Shown here piece after piece: positions 24,154 to 33,458 of a stretch of DNA of 64,000 nt. This DNA comes from Psychrobacter jeotgali. GTDB lineage: Bacteria; Pseudomonadota; Gammaproteobacteria; Pseudomonadales; Moraxellaceae. The stretch spans positions 2,108,001 to 2,172,000 of the forward strand of contig NZ_CAJHAF010000001.1 in the NCBI RefSeq assembly GCF_904846315.1, given 5' to 3'. The notes under the pieces were generated by a model. The model saw only the letters and a list, made by a program, of their open reading frames with translations. It searched no databases and was not told where the DNA came from. A program made the position numbers and the translations under genes. Numbering within the stretch: position 1 is the first letter of the stretch; each line of letters starts with the position of its first letter.

Positions 24154-24777
24154 TTAAAGTTGACGTTTTATCTTTTTAGAAAATTCATCCATACCGCGTG
24201 ACAAATGCGCATTATTAGCGTTTTGAATATCTTGGGCTAAAGCTAATAATTGTACGGCTCCCTCACACTGCTCCAGACGCAACAAATAACCCCAAGCTTC
24301 TTCAGGCGGCGCATTATCTTCAATATAAGTTGCCAACTCTGATCTTAATGATTCGTAACTAATATCTGGTGTTATAGCTTTTGAGGAAGTATCTACTCTA
24401 TTAATCTCATTAAATCCTTGATTATTAAAGGCTTCATCAAATTCTGGATCATTACTCTGCGTAGGAGGTTGGATATTTTGAGAGGCTAGTAAAGTTGCAG
24501 GGATCTGAGAGGATGCAGAACTCTTATTAGCAGACGTATCAGGATCTATAAGCTCAATACATTGAAAATCCAAAAGTAATTCAAAAAGTGGTGCTACACC
24601 CCCAAACTCAAAAAACATTTTGCTTTTATCGAGTGAATCAAAATAGTTTTGATAAGTCTTTTTGCCATCAATCATAATAAGCAAGGTTCTAGCTTCTCGT
24701 GGCAATACTCCTATACTTTGATTCTTGATTTCTTCCCGACCTAAACTACTTTTTCGATATATGTCATTACTATTCAT
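24154..24777 (-). CDS. Unknown protein upstream of two BLUF genes
   Basis: I do not recognise this 207-residue protein with certainty. The N-terminal 75 residues (IYRKSSLGREEIKNQ, then LPREARTLLIMIDGKKTY) look like a small folded domain, possibly winged-helix, of a kind seen in uncharacterised proteobacterial signalling proteins. Residues 76-137 form a Ser/Thr/Pro/Asn-rich linker. The rest is helical, with an acidic start (YIEDNAPPEEAWGYLLRLEQCEGAVQLLAL) and a basic end (KKIKRQL). The gene is first in a likely three-gene unit, 70 bases before the BLUF pair. That makes it a candidate BLUF partner, which is inference from position only. Confidence 0.7.
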   Translation of the reverse strand: MNSNDIYRKSSLGREEIKNQSIGVLPREARTLLIMIDGKKTYQNYFDSLDKSKMFFEFGGVAPLFELLLDFQCIELIDPDTSANKSSASSQIPATLLASQNIQPPTQSNDPEFDEAFNNQGFNEINRVDTSSKAITPDISYESLRSELATYIEDNAPPEEAWGYLLRLEQCEGAVQLLALAQDIQNANNAHLSRGMDEFSKKIKRQL

Positions 24778-25551
24778 TTTGATAACCTACCCTAAGTATT
24801 TAAGCCAATCTTCAAGCTATAGATATGGTTTAAATAATATTGCGTATCTTAAACTACAAGATAGCATAACCCTGACTGAACTAAGCATTTTTTATAAATA
24901 CTCAGAATATCGAAAATGCTTACTAATGACTAACGGTCTTAGATTAATCCAACAATAATGCCAGACTAGTATGTCAATAGTTATTAAGTATATATTCAAT
25001 TTATTATAACAGAAAGGTTTCTGTAATGTTTCTTTAGACTAAAACTAAAGTGACAGAAGGTTTAAACAAAGGATGAATGGTTTTTTATAGCCAAAAAATG
25101 CTCTTATCTAATTTTAATCAAGGATTTAAGCAGCAAATAAAAGGCATTACGTCTGACATGATAAACAGCTAAGCTATAAAGGTATTTAACTCTAAAACAA
25201 TACTACGCTCTATCGAAAGGTTTTAGCCACATAGAAACCGCGTAGGACTCGCAAGCAGCGAGCAAGAGTTTATGGAAGTAGGACGTAGGGTTTGTACTTT
25301 CTATCTAGGAACAACCCTATCAAGACAGATGGGGTTAGGAGAGATAAAGGTCTGTTTAATTCCAATTAGCGCATGCGCAGTAATTCTCATGGATATAATA
25401 GTTGGGGGCTGATAAAAAATCAGCCCCCAATTATTAATTATTACAATCTTTTGAGCCATGCTAACACGGTTCAATTTGATACAAGCACAGAAATAGAGGC
25501 GCTTAGCAACTTATAACGGAGCAGTATCTATTAATGCGGCTAGCAAATTTT
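24778..25551. other. Large gap upstream of BLUF cluster and downstream of ihfA
   Basis: This gap of nearly 780 bases lacks a convincing protein gene. The left part (24778-25190) is AT-rich and has a 7-bp hairpin ACAGAAA/TTTCTGT at 25008-25023. The right part (about 25195-25430) is noticeably more GC-rich, with short hairpins, and ends in a 12-bp GC-rich hairpin. It may contain an untranslated RNA or a remnant of a mobile or repeat element; I cannot tell which. Confidence 0.5.
25402..25430. terminator. Strong GC-rich hairpin, terminator-like
   Basis: TTGGGGGCTGAT and ATCAGCCCCCAA form a perfect 12-bp stem with a 5-base loop. Flanking T runs are weak on both strands. It could end ihfA transcription on the minus strand, 120 bases past its stop, or a plus-strand RNA. 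Confidence 0.55.
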
Positions 25552-25851
25552 TTAAGCTTCAAATAAATGCTCATCAACCTTTTGGCGAAACTTCTGCCCC
25601 GTTTTGAAGGTAACCACCCGACGAGCGGAGACTGCGACCGGCTCCCCAGTTTTTGGATTACGGCCTGGACGACTATTTTTATCTTTAAGCTCAAAATTAC
25701 CAAAACCTGAAAGCTTGACTTCTTTGCCTTCTATTAAACTGTCGGCTAGCTCGTCAAAAAAACCCTCAACCAAACAGCGTCCTTCTTGGCGAGTTAAGTT
25801 AAGCTCATTCATCAAATGCTCAATCATATCAGACTTGGTTAGGGTACTCAC
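25552..25851 (-). CDS. ihfA: Integration host factor subunit alpha
   Basis: IHF-alpha pairs with IHF-beta to bend DNA sharply at specific sites in recombination, replication and transcription. The 99-residue length is normal. The protein starts TLTKSDMIEHLMNELNL, contains VEGFFDELADSLIEGKEVKLSGFGNFEL, and has the intercalating-proline arm RPGRNPKTGEP followed by VSARRVVTFKTGQKFRQKV. Placement directly after pheT is the classical order, and marks it as the alpha rather than beta subunit. The gap to pheT is 217 bases, so it may have its own promoter. Confidence 0.95.
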   Translation of the reverse strand: MSTLTKSDMIEHLMNELNLTRQEGRCLVEGFFDELADSLIEGKEVKLSGFGNFELKDKNSRPGRNPKTGEPVAVSARRVVTFKTGQKFRQKVDEHLFEA

Positions 25852-26068
25852 AGTACAACTCCTATACTATTATTTATCTCTCGAGCGCTATCGTCTACTA
25901 ATCTAACGTATAACCCTTGCTATTATAAAGGTTTTTTACTGTCTTTATAAATAAATCGCTTAATAAAACCTTTATTTATAAGTAGTTAACCATTTTATGA
26001 GCACCTTATTATTAAATTTTTAATTAATAAGGCTTAACAATATCAATTAATAAAAATGTTATTAGTTC

Positions 26069-28483
26069 TTAGCTATCACGCAGCTGGGCATCATGCTGCT
26101 CTGCTAAAGCATGGATGACCTTATCCGTAGCAACTTTTACCCCTTCATCAGATAAAGTCTGAGCGCTATCTTGCCAGATTAAGGCAAAGGCTAATGAGCG
26201 TTGACCTGTAGGTACATGCTCCCCTTGATAGACATCAAACAGCCATAAGTCAGCTAACATTCTTCCGGCAGCCGCTCGAATAGTATTTTGCAGGGTTTGC
26301 ACACTAATATCACTATCGACCAAAATCGCAATATCTCGGCGTACTTGCGGGAATTTACTGGGCGTGGTTATAGCATGCTGTTCACGAGCAAGGCTTAATA
26401 AAGGCGCTAGATTTAACTGCGCCACCCAAGTTGCAGGCAAATCAAGCTGCTTAGCGATAGAAGGATGTAACTGTCCTAGCCAGCCTAGATATTGATCATC
26501 AACATAGAGTTTGGCACTTTGGCCTGGGTGCAGAAAGTCAAGCTCACTACGCTCATAACGAACACGACTACTATCAAGCTGCGCAGGCAATAATAGCTCA
26601 ACATCGTGCTTTAAGTCATAAAAGTCTGCAGCACGGTTTTGATAAGCTTGCTCATCCCAGACATCGCCGACCGCTACTAGTGCGAGACTTGGCGTTTGTA
26701 CCAGCTCGCTAATACTCTGACCGACAAAGCTCAGACCGGTTTCAAAGAAACGAATACGCGGCTGTTGCCGATTAAGATTATATTGCACACAAGGTAGCAA
26801 GCTTGATAATAAAGTACGGCGCATAACGGCCAAATCACTGGATATTGGATTGGCCAAAGCCAGCACCGCTCCTAACCCATTATCATCAAGCAAAGTTTCT
26901 AACTTAGCATCACTAAAGCTAAAGCTAATAGCTTCCATATAGCCGTTATCAACCAGTGCCAGTTTCATATTATGAGTGAGATCAGCGGTATCGTCATAAT
27001 CCATGCTCACCTGCAAATTTGGCAAGATACTGGGGATATTATCGTAGCCATAAATACGAGCAATCTCTTCGATTAGATCTTCTTTAATATGCATATCAAA
27101 ACGATAAGAGGGCGGCGTACACTTAAGACTATCAGCGCCCTCTTCGACCACGAACCCGAGCTGCGTCAAAATACGCACCATGGTTGCAGGCTCAATATCG
27201 ATACCAATGACATCACGTACCTTGGTTAAAGGTAAATCAATTGGCGCGCGCAAAGGCAGTTGACTGCTAGCTTCAGCCTTGACGACTTGCCCCGCTTTTC
27301 CTTTAGCTATACTAGTAATCAAATCGCCCGCTCGTGCTAAAGCCAGCGCCGGTAGCTCAAAATCTACCCCGCGCTCAAAACGCTGAGAGGCATCGGTATG
27401 CAAGCCAAAACGACGCGCTCGAGCCGCAATAGCAAGCGGACTAAAAAAGGCACTCTCTAAAACGATATTAGTGGTGCTATCAGTGACACTACTACGCTTC
27501 CCGCCCATAATGCCAGCAAGGGCAAGCGCACCTTTGTCATCTGCAATAACCAACTCATCGCCGGTGAGGCTGATGGTTTGATCATTTAGCAAAATAATGG
27601 TCTCAGCAGGTTCAGCCAAACGAACTTGAATATCACCTTTGATCGTATCAGCATCAAAAGCATGTAATGGTTGCCCAAGCTCCATCAACACATAGTTGGT
27701 CACATCGACCAAAAAATTATGCGAGCGTAATCCTGATTGTACCAAGCTATCTGCCATCCATTTAGGCGTATCAATACTGCGATCAATCTGGCTAATTGAC
27801 TGTAGTAAGTAACGTGGACAAGCTTGTTTTGCACTCACGTTAACCTTAGGAGTGGCAATGCTAGCGCTATTAGAACCTACAGCACTTTCAGTAATATTAG
27901 GGACTTGCATAGACAAGTCATTGAGCACTGCCATCTCACGAGCTATGCCGCGCACGCTAAAACAATCCCCGCGGTTGGGAGTAATAGAGATATCAAATAT
28001 TTGATTGTCTAATCCCAAATACTCACGGATATCCATGCCGACAGGGGCATCAACTGGCAGCTCAAGCAGACCATCTATGCTATCGACTAAGTCAATCTCA
28101 GAGGCTCCGCACAGCATCCCATTAGACTCGATACCGCGCAGTTTGCTTTTCTTAATTTTAAAGCCAGCGCTACCATCATTGCTAGGTAATACCGCACCAA
28201 CCGTAGCGACCGGCGCTTTCATGCCCGCATAGACATTCGGCGCACCGCAAACGATTTGTATCGGCGTATCGGTACCAATATTGACCTGCGTAACCCGTAA
28301 CTTATCGGCGTCAGGATGGGGCTCAACGCTGACTACTTCACCAATAACGACTCCATTAAAAGGACGTGCCACGGCATAACGATCATCAATCTCCAGCCCT
28401 GCCATGGTTAATTGTTCGGCCAATTGCTCACTATTAATCGCGGGGTTTACCCATTGACGTAGCCATTGTTCGCTGATTTTCAT
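26069..28483 (-). CDS. pheT: Phenylalanine-tRNA ligase beta subunit
   Basis: PheT is the large subunit of the (alpha-beta)2 enzyme that charges tRNA-Phe. The 804-residue protein (E. coli 795) starts MKISEQWLRQWVNP. It shows the tRNA-binding OB fold (VVIGEVVSVEPHPDADKLRVTQV, IVCGAPN), the B3/B4 editing region, the B5 domain (DVIGIDIEPATMVRILTQLGF), the catalytic-like domain with EEIARIYGYDNIP, and the C-terminal FDX-ACB domain (KFPQVRRDIAILVDSDIS). It follows pheS by 78 bases on the same strand, so the two are co-transcribed. Confidence 0.97.
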   Translation of the reverse strand: MKISEQWLRQWVNPAINSEQLAEQLTMAGLEIDDRYAVARPFNGVVIGEVVSVEPHPDADKLRVTQVNIGTDTPIQIVCGAPNVYAGMKAPVATVGAVLPSNDGSAGFKIKKSKLRGIESNGMLCGASEIDLVDSIDGLLELPVDAPVGMDIREYLGLDNQIFDISITPNRGDCFSVRGIAREMAVLNDLSMQVPNITESAVGSNSASIATPKVNVSAKQACPRYLLQSISQIDRSIDTPKWMADSLVQSGLRSHNFLVDVTNYVLMELGQPLHAFDADTIKGDIQVRLAEPAETIILLNDQTISLTGDELVIADDKGALALAGIMGGKRSSVTDSTTNIVLESAFFSPLAIAARARRFGLHTDASQRFERGVDFELPALALARAGDLITSIAKGKAGQVVKAEASSQLPLRAPIDLPLTKVRDVIGIDIEPATMVRILTQLGFVVEEGADSLKCTPPSYRFDMHIKEDLIEEIARIYGYDNIPSILPNLQVSMDYDDTADLTHNMKLALVDNGYMEAISFSFSDAKLETLLDDNGLGAVLALANPISSDLAVMRRTLLSSLLPCVQYNLNRQQPRIRFFETGLSFVGQSISELVQTPSLALVAVGDVWDEQAYQNRAADFYDLKHDVELLLPAQLDSSRVRYERSELDFLHPGQSAKLYVDDQYLGWLGQLHPSIAKQLDLPATWVAQLNLAPLLSLAREQHAITTPSKFPQVRRDIAILVDSDISVQTLQNTIRAAAGRMLADLWLFDVYQGEHVPTGQRSLAFALIWQDSAQTLSDEGVKVATDKVIHALAEQHDAQLRDS

Positions 28484-28561
28484 AAGTGTCTCGAATCAAA
28501 TTTCAAAATAAATGTGGGCGTATTATTGAGTGTATCTATCTGACTTTTTAGAGCTACAATC

Positions 28562-29662
<1,101 letters not shown>

Positions 29663-29713
29663 TTAGACTATGGGTATATTTGGCTTATAATTTAATTGAG
29701 CACATGCCTAGTA

Positions 29714-29741
29714 ATTGTAAGGGTTTGACCAAATATTGCAA
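29714..29741 (-). promoter_or_regulatory. Possible pheST promoter
   Basis: Read on the minus strand, TTGCAA and TACAAT are separated by 16 bases, about 90 bases upstream of the pheS start. The match is moderate and has not been tested. Confidence 0.4.
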
Positions 29742-29794
29742 ATTATTTACTATGTCATTTAGGGCTATAGTCGATACACTTTAAAAATGTCATA

Positions 29795-29865
29795 GCGCTG
29801 CTGGGATGAATTTTATGCAGCATCGAAAGGACGCAGCACGCAAGTAAAATTTATACCAGCAGCGC
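29795..29865 (-). repeat. CTGGTATAAA hairpin repeat, copy B
   Basis: This 71-bp element has outer arms GCGCTGCTGG/CCAGCAGCGC (10 bp perfect). In minus orientation its inside reads TATAAATTTTACTTGCGTGC, and it matches the copies at 44459 and 57282 across its length. It lies in the leader region of pheST. Confidence 0.8.
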
Positions 29866-30032
29866 GTTCAAATCTATAACAGTTTTGCATTCAACTGACT
29901 ATATAATTGCGATGAATAATTTGAATATTTAGACCGTGTCAGATGTCATTAAGTGGAAGTCGCTCTAATCCATGCTCTAGTCAGTATAATAGAAATCTAG
30001 GGAGCGGTAACCAATCAGCAAATAACAGTTAT

Positions 30033-30062
30033 AAAAAAAGCCACCGACTAGCGGCAGCTTTT
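30033..30062 (-). terminator. Terminator of rpmI-rplT
   Basis: On the minus strand AAAAGC..CCG and CGG..GCTTTT pair around CTAGT and are followed by seven T residues. It lies 80 bases past the rplT stop and separates the ribosomal genes from pheST. Confidence 0.8.
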
Positions 30063-30144
30063 ATTAATATCGTGCTATTAATTAATATTATCTTGATCTT
30101 TAAACACCAACCTTGCGGCTAAATATCTAAAGAGCAGTTAATAT

Positions 30145-30501
30145 TTAGGCCAATTCCGCTTTTGCTTTTTCGACCAATACGCCAAAAGTAGCTGCATCAT
30201 GCATAGCAATATCTGCTAGTACGCGACGATCAATGGCGATTTCAGCTTTCTTTAAACCATTGATAAAACGGCTATAGCTTAAACCATTTAGACGGGCACC
30301 AGCATTGATACGAGCAATCCAAAGGCGACGGAAAGAGCGTTTTTTGTTGCGACGGTCACGATAAGCATATTGACCAGCTTTAGTTACTGCTTGTACCGCT
30401 ACACGATAGACGCGTGAACGGGCACCGTAGTAACCTTTTGCGCGTTTTAAGATTTTTTTGTGACGGCGATTTGCCTGTACACCACGTTTTACACGGGCCA
30501 T
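30145..30501 (-). CDS. rplT: 50S ribosomal protein L20
   Basis: L20 binds 23S rRNA early in 50S assembly and in E. coli represses its own operon. The 118-residue protein is highly basic and carries the family landmarks: [54 protein letters not shown], and [15 protein letters not shown]. Length and order after rpmI are classical. It starts with ATG preceded by GGAGTAAATT on the minus strand. A terminator follows, so rpmI-rplT appears to be its own transcript. Confidence 0.97.
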   Translation of the reverse strand: MARVKRGVQANRRHKKILKRAKGYYGARSRVYRVAVQAVTKAGQYAYRDRRNKKRSFRRLWIARINAGARLNGLSYSRFINGLKKAEIAIDRRVLADIAMHDAATFGVLVEKAKAELA

Positions 30502-30607
30502 AATTTACTCCAAGATGTTAATCATTATTAAGCGACAAACGATGTTGTCTATTTACCAAATTTCAAAGTCAAATACGTTTTATTAACTATAAATGACGGT
30601 AGTCGAT

Positions 30608-30805
30608 TTAGAGATAAGGGCACATACGACGAACAGCTGCTTCGTCAGATTTATGTACCATCTTCAGACCACGCAATTGGCGAATACGCTTAGGTGATTT
30701 CTTGGTCAAAATATGGCTTTTGAAAGCTTGCTTACGCTTAAAGCCATTGGCTGTCTTTTTGAAGCGTTTAGCGGCACCGCTTCTGGTTTTCATCTTTACT
30801 TTCAT
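30608..30805 (-). CDS. rpmI: 50S ribosomal protein L35
   Basis: L35 is a small basic 50S protein. The 65-residue sequence has the family pattern [38 protein letters not shown], and a C-terminal [24 protein letters not shown]. It lies 106 bases before rplT. In most related bacteria infC (IF3) comes directly before rpmI; here the upstream neighbour is hisIE on the opposite strand, so infC must be elsewhere. Confidence 0.96.
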   Translation of the reverse strand: MKVKMKTRSGAAKRFKKTANGFKRKQAFKSHILTKKSPKRIRQLRGLKMVHKSDEAAVRRMCPYL

Positions 30806-31227
30806 GAAGATCTGCCTCTTTATCTGTGTTAGAACCTGGTCGTCAAACCGTTGATATCAGCAGGTTTTATATAAACAACCGTTAATCAACCATTTGCCTC
30901 GAGGTGGGAGGCGGTATTTTAACAGATGTGCCATCATTTTGCCAAGCATATCTTTGCCTGTTATCTTTAGAAGTTAATATCCACTAAAACCAAAGTGCAA
31001 AACCCAGTACACCCTGATAAATACTTGATAAATATTTATTAGTTACCATCAATCAAATCATAGCCGTTATAATTACACCTGATTTCAATTTTGGTTAATA
31101 TCAGGCCATATTGCGATGCTTATTCCAGCCCTGTATGATGGTTTATTGGCAAAAAGCGCTTAGAGCCTATAGTTGATTCATTTTAAAATTTAGATTTTAC
31201 TATCCACTTATTATACGACGATAAATT
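30806..31227. other. Intergenic region between divergent rpmI and hisIE
   Basis: About 420 bases hold the two divergent promoter regions and probably the rpmI leader. No infC remnant or other coding sequence is visible. Confidence 0.55.
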
Positions 31228-32058
31228 ATGACCGAACCTAATTGGCTAGATGCTATAAAGTTTAATACTGATGGTCTGATACCTGCTATTGCCCAAGATT
31301 ATACATCTGGACGGATTTTGATGATGGCTTGGATGAATGCCGAGGCGTTGCAATTGACGGCAGAAACGCAAACGGCGGTTTATTTTTCACGCTCGCGCGC
31401 CAAGCTGTGGCATAAGGGAGAGACCTCTGGTCATACGCAGCAAGTACATGATATCCGTCTAGACTGTGATGCCGACGTTATCGTCCTTAGCGTGACCCAA
31501 ATAGGCGGCATCGCTTGTCACACTGGACGCCAATCCTGCTTTTATCAGCGTCTGGACTTATCAGGTGCAGAGCCTAAGTGGCAAACGGTTGATAAGGTGT
31601 TAAAAGACCCAGCGGAGATTTATAATACATCGGCGGCTGAACCTTTTAGCTCTCAAGACAGCATTGCTCAAAGCGCAGAGTCCGAAGCTCACCATAATAT
31701 GTCTGGTGAAGCGATTCTGAGTCAACTCGACCGGGTACTCACAGAGCGCAAACAAGCAGATGCTGATAGCTCTTATGTCGCAAGCTTATATGCGCGTGGT
31801 CTTAATAAGATATTAGAAAAAGTGGGTGAAGAAGCTACCGAGAGCATCATAGCGGCTAAAGACTTGGCTCACTGTGATCAGCGGCTAGATAAGAGCCAAT
31901 TTGAAGCGGCGCGTCATGAGCTTATATATGAAGTGGCCGATGTTTGGTTTCATACCCTAGTAGGGTTAGCTTGGTTCGATATTGAGTCAGAGGCGGTATT
32001 GGCTGAGCTTGCACGCCGCTTTGGGTTGTCGGGCATCGATGAAAAAGCGTCACGATAG
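31228..32058 (+). CDS. hisI: Bifunctional histidine biosynthesis protein HisIE
   Basis: The 276-residue protein joins two enzymes of histidine synthesis. Residues 1 to about 118 are phosphoribosyl-AMP cyclohydrolase (HisI): [29 protein letters not shown], metal site DCDAD, and zinc ligands in CHTGRQSC. About 160-270 is phosphoribosyl-ATP pyrophosphatase (HisE): [25 protein letters not shown] and [16 protein letters not shown] 40-residue Ser/Glu-rich linker joins them. Pseudomonads have separate hisI and hisE before tatABC; here the same neighbourhood holds a fusion. The tat genes start 312 bases later and may have their own promoter. Confidence 0.95.
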   Translation: MTEPNWLDAIKFNTDGLIPAIAQDYTSGRILMMAWMNAEALQLTAETQTAVYFSRSRAKLWHKGETSGHTQQVHDIRLDCDADVIVLSVTQIGGIACHTGRQSCFYQRLDLSGAEPKWQTVDKVLKDPAEIYNTSAAEPFSSQDSIAQSAESEAHHNMSGEAILSQLDRVLTERKQADADSSYVASLYARGLNKILEKVGEEATESIIAAKDLAHCDQRLDKSQFEAARHELIYEVADVWFHTLVGLAWFDIESEAVLAELARRFGLSGIDEKASR

Positions 32059-32370
32059 TTAAAAATAAACAATGGTTAAAATAAATGACGGTTAAAATAC
32101 TTATTAGTTGACAACACCTACTAATTGAAAACTAGTTATTGAAATAAAAAGCCATTTTAGGATATTAATTATCTGACACGACTAAAGAGTTTTTCATTTT
32201 TATCAATAACATACGTTATAATATAACTATCCTTCACTAACTCTATTTTATTTGGAGTTAACCCTTTGAACATTTTAAACTTATTGAACACGCCCTATTT
32301 ATAGCCAGCGGCTACTGCGCTTAAAATGCTATAATATACATTAGTTTCACTCAGACATAAGGATAACGTT
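32059..32370. other. hisIE-tatA intergenic region
   Basis: AT-rich spacer of 312 bases. Near its right end is an extended -10 promoter element for tatA. No coding sequence or strong terminator is visible. Confidence 0.5.
32327..32335 (+). promoter_or_regulatory. Extended -10 promoter element of tatA
   Basis: TGCTATAAT is a perfect extended -10 (TG-n-TATAAT), 35 bases before the tatA ATG. No good -35 is seen, which is common for extended -10 promoters. Confidence 0.5.
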
Positions 32371-32667
32371 ATGGGCAGTTTTTCCATTACACATTGGCTT
32401 ATTTTATTGGTGGTGGTGGTAGTGGTATTTGGTACCTCCAAACTCAAAAATGCCGGCAAGGATTTAGGCGGTGCAGTAAAAGGCTTTAAAGAAGCGGTCA
32501 AAGACGAAGAGGCAGAACATGCCAAAAAGCATCGTGTACTTGATCATGATACCAGCGGTCAAAAAGTAGACAGCCGAACCCCTACTGCAGAAAATGCTCA
32601 CACCAGTACTCAGGTTGAAGACGCAAAAGTCAGCTCAACCTCTGTCGATGATCAGCATAAAGTATAA
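32371..32667 (+). CDS. tatA: Sec-independent translocase component TatA
   Basis: TatA oligomers form the transient pore for folded proteins carrying twin-arginine signals. The 98-residue protein begins [21 protein letters not shown], one membrane helix with the usual short periplasmic start, then the hinge [23 protein letters not shown] amphipathic helix. The tail is charged and presumably disordered. AAGGATAACGTT precedes the ATG. It heads tatABC. Confidence 0.94.
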   Translation: MGSFSITHWLILLVVVVVVFGTSKLKNAGKDLGGAVKGFKEAVKDEEAEHAKKHRVLDHDTSGQKVDSRTPTAENAHTSTQVEDAKVSSTSVDDQHKV

Positions 32668-32714
32668 AACACGCAGTTTTAATTACTGCATTTATAGAGT
32701 GATATTTAACCATT

Positions 32715-33458
32715 ATGTTTGATATCGGGTTTTCTGAGCTGTTCATGTTCGGTGTGATAGCTTTAATAGTATTAGGTCCTGAGAAGTTACCACAGGCTGC
32801 ACGCACGGCTGGGCAATGGTATGGCAAACTACGTCGTACGGTCTCGACCTTACAATCAGAAATAGAAGCTGAGCTTGATTTGGCGGAAACGCGGCAACAG
32901 ATGCAACAAGAGCTGGCTAAAATCCGTCAAACTGAAGCTAATATGAAGCGGCAAATGGATGAACTGCGTGGCAGTATGAGAGAGTTTGAAAATTCTCAGA
33001 ATGAAAGTCTAAAGACCGACTCTTCCTCGTCTACTCAGCCTGATACAAGTGATCATCAGCAAGAAGATTTTCAGCACAGTGCGCCTAAAGACTTTTCTTA
33101 CGCCTATGAAAAACAAGCCGCTGCTGTAAATGAGCAAGACATAGATAGCCCATTGGATGATGCTTTAGCAACTACTGCGCTAGATGACCCTACTCCCGCA
33201 ATTGTAGCACCCATTATTACCAAACCTTGGGAAAATATGTGGTTCAAGCTTGGAGCGTATGATAAAGCCCGTCGCCTGCCTGCAGCGCCGTATTTACCTA
33301 AATATCGAGCCGATGCTTTGTTGCATCATTCCAACGCTAGTGATATCGACAGTACAAGCCGAAGTATTGATAAAAAAACAGAGCACAATGCAACGGAAAC
33401 CTTATCGAATCCTCCTCCCTCTTTAGATAAGCAGGAGGGAAGTAATGAAGCTATTTAA
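32715..33458 (+). CDS. tatB: Sec-independent translocase component TatB
   Basis: TatB works with TatC to bind twin-arginine signal peptides. The start MFDIGFSELFMFGVIALIVLGPEKLPQAAR is typical, with Glu8 and the GP hinge. A long amphipathic and coiled region follows (TVSTLQSEIEAELDLAETRQQMQQELAKIRQTE). At 247 residues it is longer than E. coli TatB (171); the extra length is a polar Ser/Asp/Thr-rich C-terminal tail with a conserved-looking WENMWFKLGAYDKARRLPAAPYLPKYR patch. It overlaps tatC by 14 bases. Confidence 0.93.
   Translation: MFDIGFSELFMFGVIALIVLGPEKLPQAARTAGQWYGKLRRTVSTLQSEIEAELDLAETRQQMQQELAKIRQTEANMKRQMDELRGSMREFENSQNESLKTDSSSSTQPDTSDHQQEDFQHSAPKDFSYAYEKQAAAVNEQDIDSPLDDALATTALDDPTPAIVAPIITKPWENMWFKLGAYDKARRLPAAPYLPKYRADALLHHSNASDIDSTSRSIDKKTEHNATETLSNPPPSLDKQEGSNEAI

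Noticed and set aside
24725..24958. 77-residue open frame on the plus strand opposite the unknown BLUF-neighbour gene
   Set aside because: It overlaps the 5' end of a better supported gene on the other strand, has no ribosome site and a composition unlike real proteins here.
24960..25190. 24-codon ORF (MLLSNFNQGFK...) in the gap before the BLUF cluster
   Set aside because: It has no ribosome site and ends quickly; nothing supports translation.
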